Made by a program: the position numbers and the translations under genes. Shown one piece after another: positions 5,584 through 12,166 of a DNA stretch of 21,123 bases. The stretch is from a virus, in IMG/VR virus record IMGVR_UViG_3300009425_000122, positions 1-21,123 of that record, one strand, 5' to 3'. Within the stretch, counting starts at the first letter, position 1, and the number at the start of each line of letters is the position of its first letter. Below the pieces are notes generated by a model, which was not told where the DNA came from, ran no database searches, and was given only the letters and a program-made list of their open reading frames with translations.

Positions 5584-6010
5584 TTACGACAAATGGAGAC
5601 AGCTTGAAGATGACATTAATGACATCCATGATAGAAGAGATAGAGCAATAGCTACTAATGGTAATAATGGTATTAATTACGAATATACATTTGTACCTGA
5701 ATTTAAAAATAGTGACTTACCTGATATAGCTAGTGAGAGAAAAGCAACACCTGTATTTACAGGAGTTCTAGCTTACTTTCCAGATGCTATTAATGATGTA
5801 GCTAAATGCAGTTACGTAGGACAGCAACAACATAATCCTAATGAGCCATTGGCTTGGGATAGAAGTAAGTCAGGCGATGAATTAGATGCACTTGCTAGAC
5901 ATTTATTAGATGCAGGTACATTTGATACAGATGGAATTAGGCACTCAGCTAAAGTAGCGTGGAGAGCATTAGCTAACCTTCAAAAAGAAATAGAACGAGA
6001 TGGCAAATAG
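5576..6010 (+). CDS. dATP/dGTP diphosphohydrolase-type protein
   Basis: This 144-residue protein matches, from memory, the phage domain annotated as the dATP/dGTP diphosphohydrolase N-terminal domain (formerly DUF5664): RKATPVFTGVLAYFPDAIND (55-74), CSYVGQQQHNPNEPLAWDRS (78-97), DELDALARHLLDAGTFDTDG (101-120) and RHSAKVAWRALANL (122-135). Related enzymes hydrolyse purine deoxynucleotides to monophosphate and pyrophosphate, which adjusts nucleotide pools. In 2-aminoadenine phages such an activity supports base replacement. No PurZ homologue is in this window, so base replacement is only a possibility. The conserved acidic and histidine residues appear intact, and no second catalytic domain is attached. 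It overlaps the ERF gene by 8 bases and the next gene by 11. Confidence 0.75.
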   Translation: MNSYDKWRQLEDDINDIHDRRDRAIATNGNNGINYEYTFVPEFKNSDLPDIASERKATPVFTGVLAYFPDAINDVAKCSYVGQQQHNPNEPLAWDRSKSGDELDALARHLLDAGTFDTDGIRHSAKVAWRALANLQKEIERDGK

Positions 6011-6248
6011 AATCCTAGTAGAAGTAGATGACAAAGGTGTTGTGAGTTATGATTTTAATATAGATAATGCAATGACAATGCTTGTTGCTTTAATGGATGC
6101 TATGAATCATAGTTCAGACCTAGCCAATATAATTGACGGTGCTTCAGAAGCACGTGTAACAATTAGAGATGCTCAAGAGAAAGCTATAGCTGAAGATACA
6201 GATAAGGCTCAGATAGATATGTTTAACAATAATAAAAACGATAAATAA
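6000..6248 (+). CDS. Hypothetical acidic protein (82 aa)
   Basis: An 82-residue acidic protein that begins MANRILVEVDDKGVVSYDFN, a likely pair of beta strands. A helix follows (NAMTMLVALMDAMNHSSDLANIIDGA) and then a polar tail (KAQIDMFNNNKNDK). The start overlaps the previous gene by 11 bases and the end overlaps the next start in a TAATG. I recognise no family. It lies between nucleotide-metabolism and SSB-like genes, so an accessory replication role is plausible but not shown. Confidence 0.6.
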   Translation: MANRILVEVDDKGVVSYDFNIDNAMTMLVALMDAMNHSSDLANIIDGASEARVTIRDAQEKAIAEDTDKAQIDMFNNNKNDK

Positions 6249-6592
6249 TGACTTTAAAAACAGGAGACAAAGTTATTTGCACAAGTGCAACTGGCTATTT
6301 AGTGGAAGGTGAAACTTATACTGTAAAAGATACTTTTGGTGGAGTTACTAGCCACAGTGCTATAACTGTTAATGAATGTGATGTAAATAAAGGATTTAAA
6401 TCTTATAGGATTGATAGGTTTGAAAAAGTACAACCACCTAATCTTGTGGCTATTACAACTGATGACTTAGAAACTATATTAGACGCATTTATAGCATTAG
6501 ATTACTATTCAGAAGGAACTTATATTAATATGGCTAACTACAGCAGAGTAGTAGATAGAATTGAAGGTCAAATAAAGACAAACGAAAACTAG
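6248..6592 (+). CDS. Hypothetical protein with an SH3-like N-terminal barrel (114 aa)
   Basis: The N-terminal 60 residues have a repeating strand-turn pattern typical of small SH3-like barrels: KTGDKVICTSATGYLVEGET, then YTVKDTFGG, SAITVNE and SYRIDRFEKV. The C-terminal 45 residues are helical (LETILDAFIALDYYSEGTYI) with a last helix YSRVVDRIEGQI. Such barrels in phage proteins often bind nucleic acid or another protein. I recognise no specific family. It is coupled to its upstream neighbour by TAATG and is followed directly by the next ATG. Confidence 0.55.
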   Translation: MTLKTGDKVICTSATGYLVEGETYTVKDTFGGVTSHSAITVNECDVNKGFKSYRIDRFEKVQPPNLVAITTDDLETILDAFIALDYYSEGTYINMANYSRVVDRIEGQIKTNEN

Positions 6593-6811
6593 ATGGATAA
6601 ACTAAGTGAGGCGCAAATAAGAGAGAGAGCATTGAATAAGATATATGCTAAGTCTTTTTTCGCTGTAAACAAGTTGAAAGAAATATTATTAGAAGTTGAG
6701 GGCGTTATACCGTCTAAGATTGGTAATGATATATTAAGGAGAAACTATGAATCTCAAAATAATGAGGTAATAGTTTTGGATTATATAATGAATAAACTAA
6801 AAAGCAAGTAA
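6593..6811 (+). CDS. Hypothetical helical protein (72 aa)
   Basis: A short, basic, almost entirely helical protein (SEAQIRERALNKIYAKSFFA, then VNKLKEILLEVEG and EVIVLDYIMNKLKSK). Its ATG follows the preceding stop with no gap, and its stop overlaps the next start (TAATG). No motif or family is recognised. Support comes from the tight coding layout on both sides. Confidence 0.55.
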   Translation: MDKLSEAQIRERALNKIYAKSFFAVNKLKEILLEVEGVIPSKIGNDILRRNYESQNNEVIVLDYIMNKLKSK

Positions 6812-6963
6812 TGGCAAAAGCAGTAGAAGAAAAAGCAGAACCTACAAAGGTAACTTACAGCATCGAGGATATGAACCAATTATTAGGTTTCTTGAGCCAA
6901 CAAAAGTACTCTGAAGTAGTAGGTCTTGTAGATTTATTAAAATCAAAAGGAGAATTATCTTAA
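6811..6963 (+). CDS. Small hypothetical protein (50 aa)
   Basis: A 50-residue frame begins in a TAATG overlap at the end of the previous gene and ends at TAA 6961-6963. The first 13 residues are charged (MAKAVEEKAEPTK). The rest forms two amphipathic helices (SIEDMNQLLGFLSQQ and YSEVVGLVDLLKSKG). It fills the whole space before the SSB-like gene. A small helical partner protein is likely, but the function is unknown. Confidence 0.6.
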   Translation: MAKAVEEKAEPTKVTYSIEDMNQLLGFLSQQKYSEVVGLVDLLKSKGELS

Positions 6964-6986
6964 TTAAATTAAAAACAACAATTATG
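6961..6986 (+). promoter_or_regulatory. A-rich start leader shared with the exonuclease gene
   Basis: TAATTAAATTAA, then AAACAACAATTATG, leads into the SSB-like gene. Nearly the same sequence stands before the gene at 11128 (TAATTAAATTAA at 11101, then AAACAACAATCATG), and both genes open ATGAGTAA. The A-rich stretch without Shine-Dalgarno is likely to be the translation signal. Confidence 0.45.
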
Positions 6987-7277
6987 AGTAAAATTATCAA
7001 CATTAGTATCGACGTTAAAATGATTAACAAAGAAAAAATCAAAGTTAACGCAAATGGTTCTCACTATTATAGTATGACTGTAATGGAAAGAAAAACTCCA
7101 GATGACTATGGTAATACACATTACGTAGTAGAGTCTCAAAGTAAGGACGAACGTGCCGCTAAAGCACCTAAAAACTACCTTAAATCAAGTGGTAAGGAGT
7201 TTGTATTTGGTGGAGAAGCTCAAGTAGCATCGAATGATGTAACTTTAGATGACGGTGACAATGACTTACCTTTCTAG
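6984..7277 (+). CDS. ssb: SSB-like single-stranded DNA-binding protein
   Basis: A 97-residue protein ending DDGDNDLPF, the acidic tip by which bacterial SSB recruits replication and repair partners. The N-terminal part has the strand pattern of an OB-like fold (KIINISIDVKMINKEKIKVN, then HYYSMTVMERKTPDDYGNTH) and a charged VVESQSKDERAAK segment. It resembles the short SSB-like proteins of Bacteroidota phages. It is shorter than E. coli SSB (about 178 aa) and lacks a long linker before the tip. It should coat single strands made by the helicase and exonuclease and hand them to ERF. A strong hairpin follows the gene, and the A-rich leader supports the start. Confidence 0.75.
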   Translation: MSKIINISIDVKMINKEKIKVNANGSHYYSMTVMERKTPDDYGNTHYVVESQSKDERAAKAPKNYLKSSGKEFVFGGEAQVASNDVTLDDGDNDLPF

Positions 7278-7299
7278 TATTAACTTACCAAATTCAATT

Positions 7300-7328
7300 G
7301 GGGAGGCTCCCTACCTCCCCTTATTATT
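7300..7328 (+). terminator. Likely intrinsic terminator after the SSB-like gene
   Basis: GGGGAGG (7300-7306), a 7-base loop and CCTCCCC (7314-7320) form a perfect, unusually GC-rich stem in this AT-rich genome. TTATTATT follows. The U-tract is interrupted, so termination may be partial, which would lower expression of the primase-like gene relative to SSB. Confidence 0.65.
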
Positions 7329-7345
7329 AATGTAAAACTATAAAT

Positions 7346-8200
7346 ATGAATAAGTTTAAATATGAGTTAGAACCTTACAAAGGTCAGACCTCAAGACATA
7401 CTTGTCCTAATTGTAATAAGAAGAAGAGTTTTGCTAAATACATTGATAACGATGGTAATTATTTAGGAGATGATACTGGTAGATGTAATTCAGAATCAAG
7501 TTGTGGTTATCACAAGAAACCTGAGAGCAACGAAGTTGTTGTAAGCAATTTTCAGTACGTGCCTCCTATTACCACATACCTAAAGGAATCAGATGTATAT
7601 ACAGAGCAATTCAATGACAATTTATACAAGTACTTAATAACTAGATTTAAGGAAAGCAGGGTAAAAAATGTTTTTAGTAAATACCTAGTTATGTCTACTG
7701 ATAAAAAGTGGAGAAATTCAACAGTCTTTTATCAAAAAGATACAGACAATAGGTTTAGAACAGGTAAAATAATTCAATACGGTACAAACGGTAAAAGAAT
7801 TAAAGAGCCTTACTCAAGAATATATTGGAGCCATAATTTTTTAGATGACTTTGTTTTAGAGCAATGCTTATTCGGAGAACATCTTATAGAGGGTTTTGAT
7901 AGAAGCAAAGGAACAATATATCTAGTTGAAAGTGAAAAAACTTGTCTTATAGCATCGCTTGTTTTTAGTAGTGATTTATTTATAGCTACTGGAGGTTTAA
8001 GTAATTTAAGCCCATTAAAGTTATCAGTACTTAGAGGCTTAGGTGTTGACGCTATTCCTGACAAAGGTGGTTATGATTTATGGAAAACTAAATTAGAACC
8101 AATGGGTATAAGTGTTAATAAGGTTATGGAAGAATCTGAAGCGTCTAAAGATGGTGATGATATAGGTGATTTAATATTAACAAATAAAAAACCATTATGA
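7346..8200 (+). CDS. Primase-like protein with zinc ribbon and Toprim-like domain (DUF6371-like)
   Basis: This 284-residue protein starts with a primase-type zinc site (Cys20, Cys23, Cys47, Cys53, with His56 nearby). After a middle domain (residues 80-185, including LFGEHLIEGFD) it has a Toprim-like segment: TIYLVESEKTCLIAS (190-204, with the metal-binding Glu195), LFIATGG (211-217) and IPDKGGYDLW (237-246). The same order is found in DUF6371 proteins of Bacteroidota elements. This suggests it makes RNA primers or helps do so, beside the DnaB-like helicase at 8517. The usual DxD of Toprim is weak here (Asp239 followed by Lys), so activity is less certain. It overlaps the next gene by 4 bases (ATGA). 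Confidence 0.7.
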   Translation: MNKFKYELEPYKGQTSRHTCPNCNKKKSFAKYIDNDGNYLGDDTGRCNSESSCGYHKKPESNEVVVSNFQYVPPITTYLKESDVYTEQFNDNLYKYLITRFKESRVKNVFSKYLVMSTDKKWRNSTVFYQKDTDNRFRTGKIIQYGTNGKRIKEPYSRIYWSHNFLDDFVLEQCLFGEHLIEGFDRSKGTIYLVESEKTCLIASLVFSSDLFIATGGLSNLSPLKLSVLRGLGVDAIPDKGGYDLWKTKLEPMGISVNKVMEESEASKDGDDIGDLILTNKKPL

Positions 8201-8514
8201 GTAAAGTAAGTCATGACCTATTAGTCGATAGATTAGATGGGTTAATAAGTAAAGAGATACAAGAATTGCAAGAACTAACAGGGTTATTATCAGATAGTAG
8301 CACTATAGTTGATGCAGACTTAAAAGGAGATATAGGAATTTTAACACAAAAGATGAAGATATACACAAATGTTAAGGGTATGATTCGAAAAGCAGCATTA
8401 GGTAGCGAAGACTTTGATTCTAAAACCATTATGAGTTTAGAAGAAAGAAAGTTATTTATGAGGTTAGTTAGATTCATTATTAGAATTAGAAGGATATTTA
8501 AAATAAGTAAATAA
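8197..8514 (+). CDS. Helical hypothetical protein between primase and helicase (105 aa)
   Basis: The start overlaps the primase-like gene's stop (ATGA), so the two are co-translated. The protein is nearly all helix (LLVDRLDGLISKEIQELQEL, then LTQKMKIYTNVKGMIRKAAL) with a basic C-terminus (LFMRLVRFIIRIRRIFKISK). The basic helix could contact DNA, RNA or membrane. Its place between primase and helicase genes suggests a loader or bridging factor, but this is from position only. I recognise no family. Confidence 0.6.
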   Translation: MSKVSHDLLVDRLDGLISKEIQELQELTGLLSDSSTIVDADLKGDIGILTQKMKIYTNVKGMIRKAALGSEDFDSKTIMSLEERKLFMRLVRFIIRIRRIFKISK

Positions 8515-8516
8515 TT

Positions 8517-9548
8517 ATGATAGATTTAAAAGAAAGCAAACCAAACAATGAGAACGTACACAGAATTGATAGTGTTCGTGCTAATCTAGATTCTCTAAGA
8601 GAGAATGGTTTAAAGCGTGGAAACCACGTAGGCTTCGAGAACTTTCATGAGAAGTATTCTGTTAAGAAAGGTAGTATGACATTTATAATTGCTTCACCTG
8701 CAGTAGGTAAGACAGCTATATTATATGAAGTATTATTAAACCTAGCAGAGCATAGTGATTACAAGATAGCAATATTTAGTCCTGAGGGCGGTAGCCCAAC
8801 TGACTTGTATGCTGAGATGTTATGGGCAAGGTTACGTAAACCATACCTAAGACATGATATTCCTAATGTAGCTAATGCAACTGAAAAAGAAGTAGAAGAT
8901 GCCTATGCATTCTTAGCAAAACACTTTTATATTATTGATAGTGGTTTAAAAGATTTAAATGCAGAAGGATTCTTCAGAGCTGTAGAGGATATCGAAAAAG
9001 AAGATAATATCAAGATTGATGCAATAGTTATTGACCCTATTGTTGAATTAAACTTTAATCCAGATAACAAGAGAGATGATATAGCTTTAGGCTCATTTCT
9101 AACAAGGGTTAGGAAATTTAGTTCAGAGAAAAACATTCACACATTTATAGCTATCCATACGAAAGCTATGCAGATGCTAACAAAGAAGAGAGAAGATGGT
9201 ACAATGATGTTGTACTATCCTCAACCAACTTTCTTTGATACTATGGGTGGTATGATGTGGAGTAGAAAGGGTTATATGGTTATGTCTTTATGGAGACCAC
9301 CAGTAGAATTAATTAATCCTGATACAGACCAACCTTATGAACGTAATGAGACTATTATTCAAATACTAAAAGTAAAACCTAAAATTATGGGTGCTGTTGG
9401 TAGAATTAGTTTATTTTACGATAACATGAGTTCTAGGTTTTATGAGAAGGATGCCTTTGGAAACAAATTGTTTTCTAGAGATATACTTGCTCATGAGAAA
9501 AAAGAGAAGCCTGTCAAGCAGGAGGAGATAGAATTTAAAACAAAATAA
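8517..9548 (+). CDS. DnaB-like replicative helicase (RecA-fold ATPase)
   Basis: A 343-residue ATPase with the core of the DnaB C-terminal domain. Walker A is IIASPAVGKT (57-66), in the ARPxxGKT style of DnaB. AIFSPEGG (85-92) holds the catalytic glutamate position. Walker B is IDAIVIDPIVEL (167-178), and the sensor is FIAIHTKAM (210-218). It lacks the DnaB N-terminal primase-binding domain, as expected for a short phage version, although the first 45 residues could be a linker for hexamer formation. It should unwind the fork and work with the primase-like protein and helical protein encoded just upstream. A RecA/KaiC-like recombination ATPase is less likely given the neighbours. Confidence 0.82.
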   Translation: MIDLKESKPNNENVHRIDSVRANLDSLRENGLKRGNHVGFENFHEKYSVKKGSMTFIIASPAVGKTAILYEVLLNLAEHSDYKIAIFSPEGGSPTDLYAEMLWARLRKPYLRHDIPNVANATEKEVEDAYAFLAKHFYIIDSGLKDLNAEGFFRAVEDIEKEDNIKIDAIVIDPIVELNFNPDNKRDDIALGSFLTRVRKFSSEKNIHTFIAIHTKAMQMLTKKREDGTMMLYYPQPTFFDTMGGMMWSRKGYMVMSLWRPPVELINPDTDQPYERNETIIQILKVKPKIMGAVGRISLFYDNMSSRFYEKDAFGNKLFSRDILAHEKKEKPVKQEEIEFKTK

Positions 9549-9549
9549 T

Positions 9550-9993
9550 ATGGATTGGTTTAAAGATGGCGAAGAGGTTTTAGCACCTCAAGGTAATGCT
9601 ATTGGATTTGTATATGTTATAGAATTCAATAACGGTGATAAATACTTAGGTAAGAAAAACCTCTACTCTAGAAGAAAAAGAAATTTCGGAAAGAAAGAGG
9701 CGGCACTTGTCACTGATAAAAGAAAGAAGCTTTATGAAATGGTTGTAAAAGAAAGTAATTGGAGAACTTACGAATCATCTAATGGAGATGTTAAACAACG
9801 AATAAAGAACGGAGAATGTCATACTAAAACAATTTTAGATTGGTCTTATACACCTAAACAATTAACTTATTTAGAGATTAAATATATGTTTAATTTAGAT
9901 GTATTAAATCCTAAAGGTAATTGGCTTAATGACAATGTATTAGGTAAGTTCTTTAAAAAAGAGTTAGAGAAATGGGAGCAGATAAAAAGATAG
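9550..9993 (+). CDS. GIY-YIG-type nuclease
   Basis: A 147-residue protein with the GIY-YIG core: GFVYVIEF (19-26) and KYLGKKNL (31-38) stand for the two signature strands, Arg41/Arg42 for the conserved arginine, and Glu109 in LTYLEIKYMF for the catalytic glutamate. The C-terminal VLNPKGNWLNDNVLGKFF also fits the family found in many phages. It is expected to cut DNA with a divalent metal. It could be a recombination or host-DNA-degrading nuclease, or a free-standing homing endonuclease. It starts 2 bases after the helicase gene and overlaps the next gene by 22 bases, which encodes a DNA-binding-type zinc protein. The two may act together. Confidence 0.7.
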   Translation: MDWFKDGEEVLAPQGNAIGFVYVIEFNNGDKYLGKKNLYSRRKRNFGKKEAALVTDKRKKLYEMVVKESNWRTYESSNGDVKQRIKNGECHTKTILDWSYTPKQLTYLEIKYMFNLDVLNPKGNWLNDNVLGKFFKKELEKWEQIKR

Positions 9994-10409
9994 GTATTGA
10001 GGCTGAAGATAGAAGAATCGCTCAAAGATACGCTACTAGATTTGGCTTAGTTGATTTCTCTTTAAAAGTAAGTAGAACAAATGGTTTAAGAGCTATCTAC
10101 TTTACAGGTACAGATTACGATGGAGTTGTCTACAGATTAAAAATGTCTAAGTTAAAACAAATGAGAAGTCCTAAGGGAACACAAGTTGTAAACAGATATC
10201 ATTACTTAGTAGTACAATCAGAAAAAGTTCATGGCGTTAAATATGATTACAGTTTAATAAAAGAAGAAGATATAACATTCTCAAATAAACTTAAAATTAT
10301 ATGTCCTGTTCATGGAGTATTCCATAAAAGAAAATCAGCACACGTTACAGATAGAGAGGGTTGTCCACAGTGTTCAGCTAATAGACTTAGGCAACTAAGG
10401 AAATTTTAA
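9972..10409 (+). CDS. Zinc-finger protein of the type linked to phage endonucleases (DUF723-like)
   Basis: The C-terminal half (residues 80-137) has the pattern VQSEKVHGVKYDYSLI, then LKIICPVHGVFHKR and HVTDREGCPQCSANR. This is a zinc site formed by Cys111, His114, Cys131 and Cys134 inside a motif I recall from phage endonuclease-associated DUF723 domains. The N-terminal half (AEDRRIAQRYATRFG, then LRAIYFTGTDYDGVVYRLKM) is a separate mixed-fold domain that I do not recognise. No nuclease residues are evident here. With the upstream GIY-YIG gene overlapping it by 22 bases, it may supply DNA recognition for that nuclease. Confidence 0.6.
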   Translation: MGADKKIGIEAEDRRIAQRYATRFGLVDFSLKVSRTNGLRAIYFTGTDYDGVVYRLKMSKLKQMRSPKGTQVVNRYHYLVVQSEKVHGVKYDYSLIKEEDITFSNKLKIICPVHGVFHKRKSAHVTDREGCPQCSANRLRQLRKF

Positions 10410-10419
10410 AACTAAACAA

Positions 10420-10689
10420 ATGAAATCAGAAGAGCAGTTAATTAAAGACGAAGGGTATATTCCTGTAAAATATAGTAAAAATAATGACGAACAAGACGAT
10501 ATGAGTATAGATAGAGAGGATAACATAAATTTCAAGAATACAATTATTAAAGCTGTTTTAGCTATAAGCGAACAGAACCTAAGACTAAGTCCTAGAAGAA
10601 TAAGTAAATTCTCAAGATACAGTATGTATGAGATTGAACTTAATCTAAATGAGATTGATAATATTATTAATGGATTAGGATTAGAATAA
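10420..10689 (+). CDS. Hypothetical protein, possible helix-turn-helix (89 aa)
   Basis: A charged N-terminal 35 residues (IKDEGYIPVKYSKNNDEQDD) precedes a helical C-terminal region, TIIKAVLAISEQNLRLSPRR followed by ISKFSRYSMYEIELNLNEID. The latter resembles a helix-turn-helix, with LSPRRISKFSRYSMYEIEL as its turn and recognition helix. That is only a pattern judgement. Its stop overlaps the start of the putative sigma-factor gene by one base, so the two are co-translated and might work together in transcription. Confidence 0.55.
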   Translation: MKSEEQLIKDEGYIPVKYSKNNDEQDDMSIDREDNINFKNTIIKAVLAISEQNLRLSPRRISKFSRYSMYEIELNLNEIDNIINGLGLE

Positions 10690-11117
10690 TGACGTTAGAT
10701 AAAAAAGTCATCCAGAAAGCAGTGGAGGAGACTATCTCATTAGGAAAATACACAGAAGAGCTTGGTTCTGTTATATTACTATTCGCTGAGGTGTCAGTTT
10801 ATAGAAGAGGATTAAAATATCGTTTCTCAGAGTTTGATGTTGAGTTCATTATCAAGCCTAAGATAGTAGATATGTTATTGTTAAAAGTATTTAAGTATAA
10901 TAAAGATTTCGCATCAGCATACACTTACTTTAGTTTAATAACATCTACAGCTATACTTGACGCAATCAAAGACACTAGAAGAGCTTTAAAAGGTGAAAGC
11001 CATGGAGTTTACTATATCGAAGATATGAAGAAAGAGATAGCACAATTAGGAGACGGAGATGGTGATAATGCATTCGAAAAATTATCTATAGAAAACGGAG
11101 TAATTAAATTAATTTAA
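10689..11117 (+). CDS. Putative late-transcription sigma factor (T4 gp55-like)
   Basis: A 142-residue protein whose layout follows the core-binding part of T4 gp55 and sigma region 2. Region 1 is ELGSVILLFAEVSVYRRGLK. Next comes an acidic-aromatic stretch (FSEFDVEFIIKPKIVDMLLL). The most telling part is FKYNKDFASAYTYFSLITST followed by AILDAIKDTRRALKGE. In gp55 the equivalent is a stretch about [20 protein letters not shown]. The spacing between these blocks also agrees. No DNA-reading region 4 is seen, as in gp55, which needs a sliding clamp and coactivator. Late genes here lie on the opposite strand, as expected for a switch. This rests on my alignment by eye. Confidence 0.45.
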   Translation: MTLDKKVIQKAVEETISLGKYTEELGSVILLFAEVSVYRRGLKYRFSEFDVEFIIKPKIVDMLLLKVFKYNKDFASAYTYFSLITSTAILDAIKDTRRALKGESHGVYYIEDMKKEIAQLGDGDGDNAFEKLSIENGVIKLI

Positions 11118-11130
11118 AACAACAATCATG
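11101..11130 (+). promoter_or_regulatory. A-rich start leader shared with the SSB-like gene
   Basis: This is the second copy of the leader described at 6961: TAATTAAATTAA, then AAACAACAATCATG. It overlaps the end of the sigma-like gene and supports a start at 11128. Confidence 0.45.
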
Positions 11131-12165
11131 AGTAAGAAAGGATTAAAGTACGAGGTATTTAGTTATTTAAAAAAGCATAATATAGATGTAAATAACAACA
11201 AGATTAAAGACATATACGAATTTAGTTTAGCAGATTCGTTTGCTGGAAGAAATGAAGATACTGTAAAAAGAGCTGTATCAGAATACAGAGCATATTTAGC
11301 ACAAGGAGCTTTAACTAACAGCACTATTCCTGATGTAAAAGTTAAGAAAAAGAAAATTAGACAAGGTAAAAGTGGTGTAGGTAAAACTATGGTATATGAT
11401 ATCGAAACATCTTTAGTTAGAATAGAACACTGGGGAACAGGTAAGACTTATATTAACCATACACAATTAGTAGAGGGAATAGAAGGTCAGACTAGAATTA
11501 TATCAATAGCATGGAAATATGTTGGAGAAGATAAAGTGTATGCTTTAACATGGAAAGATGGTTGTGATAAAAAGATGATGACTGAGTTTATGACTTACTA
11601 CAATCAATGTGATATGGTAATTGGTCAAAACAATAATTCATTCGATAATAAGTTAGTAGCTACTAGAGCCGCTTATCATGGTCTGCCTTTAAATAGATTT
11701 GTAAAATCATTTGATATCTACAGAAAAGTAAAAACTGTCTTTAAACTACAGTCTTACTCGATGGCTTATATGGCTAAGTATTTTGGCTTAACATTAAAGC
11801 AATCACATGAAGGTATTAGAATGTGGAAAATGATTCAATATGGAACTCCATCTCAAAAGAAAGAGTATTTACAAAAGATGGTAGATTATAACATTGGAGA
11901 TATCGTTACTACAGAAGAATTATATATGAAACTAAGACCTTATATGGGAACTATTAGTCATGAAGGTGTTAAGAAAGGTTTGCCGAGATGGTCTTGTCCT
12001 GTGACAGGTGCTACAGATGTTGAGTGGGTTAATACAATCTACACAGAAGCTGGTACTGTACAGAGAATACTTTTATGTAAGTCTTCTAATCACCAATTCA
12101 AAGTAAACAATGCAGTTTACAGAGAGTTTATAGAGAAAGATTCAACTATATATACAGGTAAATAA
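11128..12165 (+). CDS. DEDDy-type 3'-5' exonuclease (RNase H-like fold)
   Basis: This 345-residue protein contains a DnaQ/YprB-type exonuclease domain: MVYDIETSL (Asp91, Glu93), then VIGQNNNSFDNKLVATRAAY (Asp173), and VDYNIGDIVTTEELY, in which Tyr254 and Asp258 form the YxxxD of DEDDy enzymes. It should remove nucleotides from 3' ends, for proofreading or end processing. The N-terminal 65 residues form a separate helical domain (FSYLKKHNIDVNNNKIKDIY). The C-terminus has two cysteine pairs' worth of candidates (SCPVTG and LLCKSSNH), perhaps a degenerate zinc ribbon. A GKSGVGKT stretch at 80-87 mimics a P-loop but has no ATPase domain after it. There is no polymerase domain. Confidence 0.75.
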   Translation: MSKKGLKYEVFSYLKKHNIDVNNNKIKDIYEFSLADSFAGRNEDTVKRAVSEYRAYLAQGALTNSTIPDVKVKKKKIRQGKSGVGKTMVYDIETSLVRIEHWGTGKTYINHTQLVEGIEGQTRIISIAWKYVGEDKVYALTWKDGCDKKMMTEFMTYYNQCDMVIGQNNNSFDNKLVATRAAYHGLPLNRFVKSFDIYRKVKTVFKLQSYSMAYMAKYFGLTLKQSHEGIRMWKMIQYGTPSQKKEYLQKMVDYNIGDIVTTEELYMKLRPYMGTISHEGVKKGLPRWSCPVTGATDVEWVNTIYTEAGTVQRILLCKSSNHQFKVNNAVYREFIEKDSTIYTGK

Positions 12166-12166
12166 T

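Noticed and set aside
4984-6010. Evidence that the phage uses 2-aminoadenine DNA
   Set aside because: Only the hydrolase-type gene is present; no PurZ or matching polymerase is in the window, so the claim cannot be made.
6842-7042. Minus-strand membrane-like frame (66 aa)
   Set aside because: It is the antisense of the well-supported 50-aa and SSB-like genes; its hydrophobic look comes from reading A-rich codons in reverse.
7810-8477. Minus-strand frames opposite the primase-like and helical genes
   Set aside because: They are shadows of genes with clear motifs and tight coupling, and have no leader of their own.
8517-9548. RecA or KaiC-like recombinase instead of helicase
   Set aside because: The SPAVGKT loop, FSPEGG and neighbouring primase-like gene fit DnaB better.
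11365-11388. Walker A (GKSGVGKT) as evidence of an ATPase
   Set aside because: The motif lies in a lysine-rich linker just before the exonuclease DxE and no Walker B or RecA-type fold follows.
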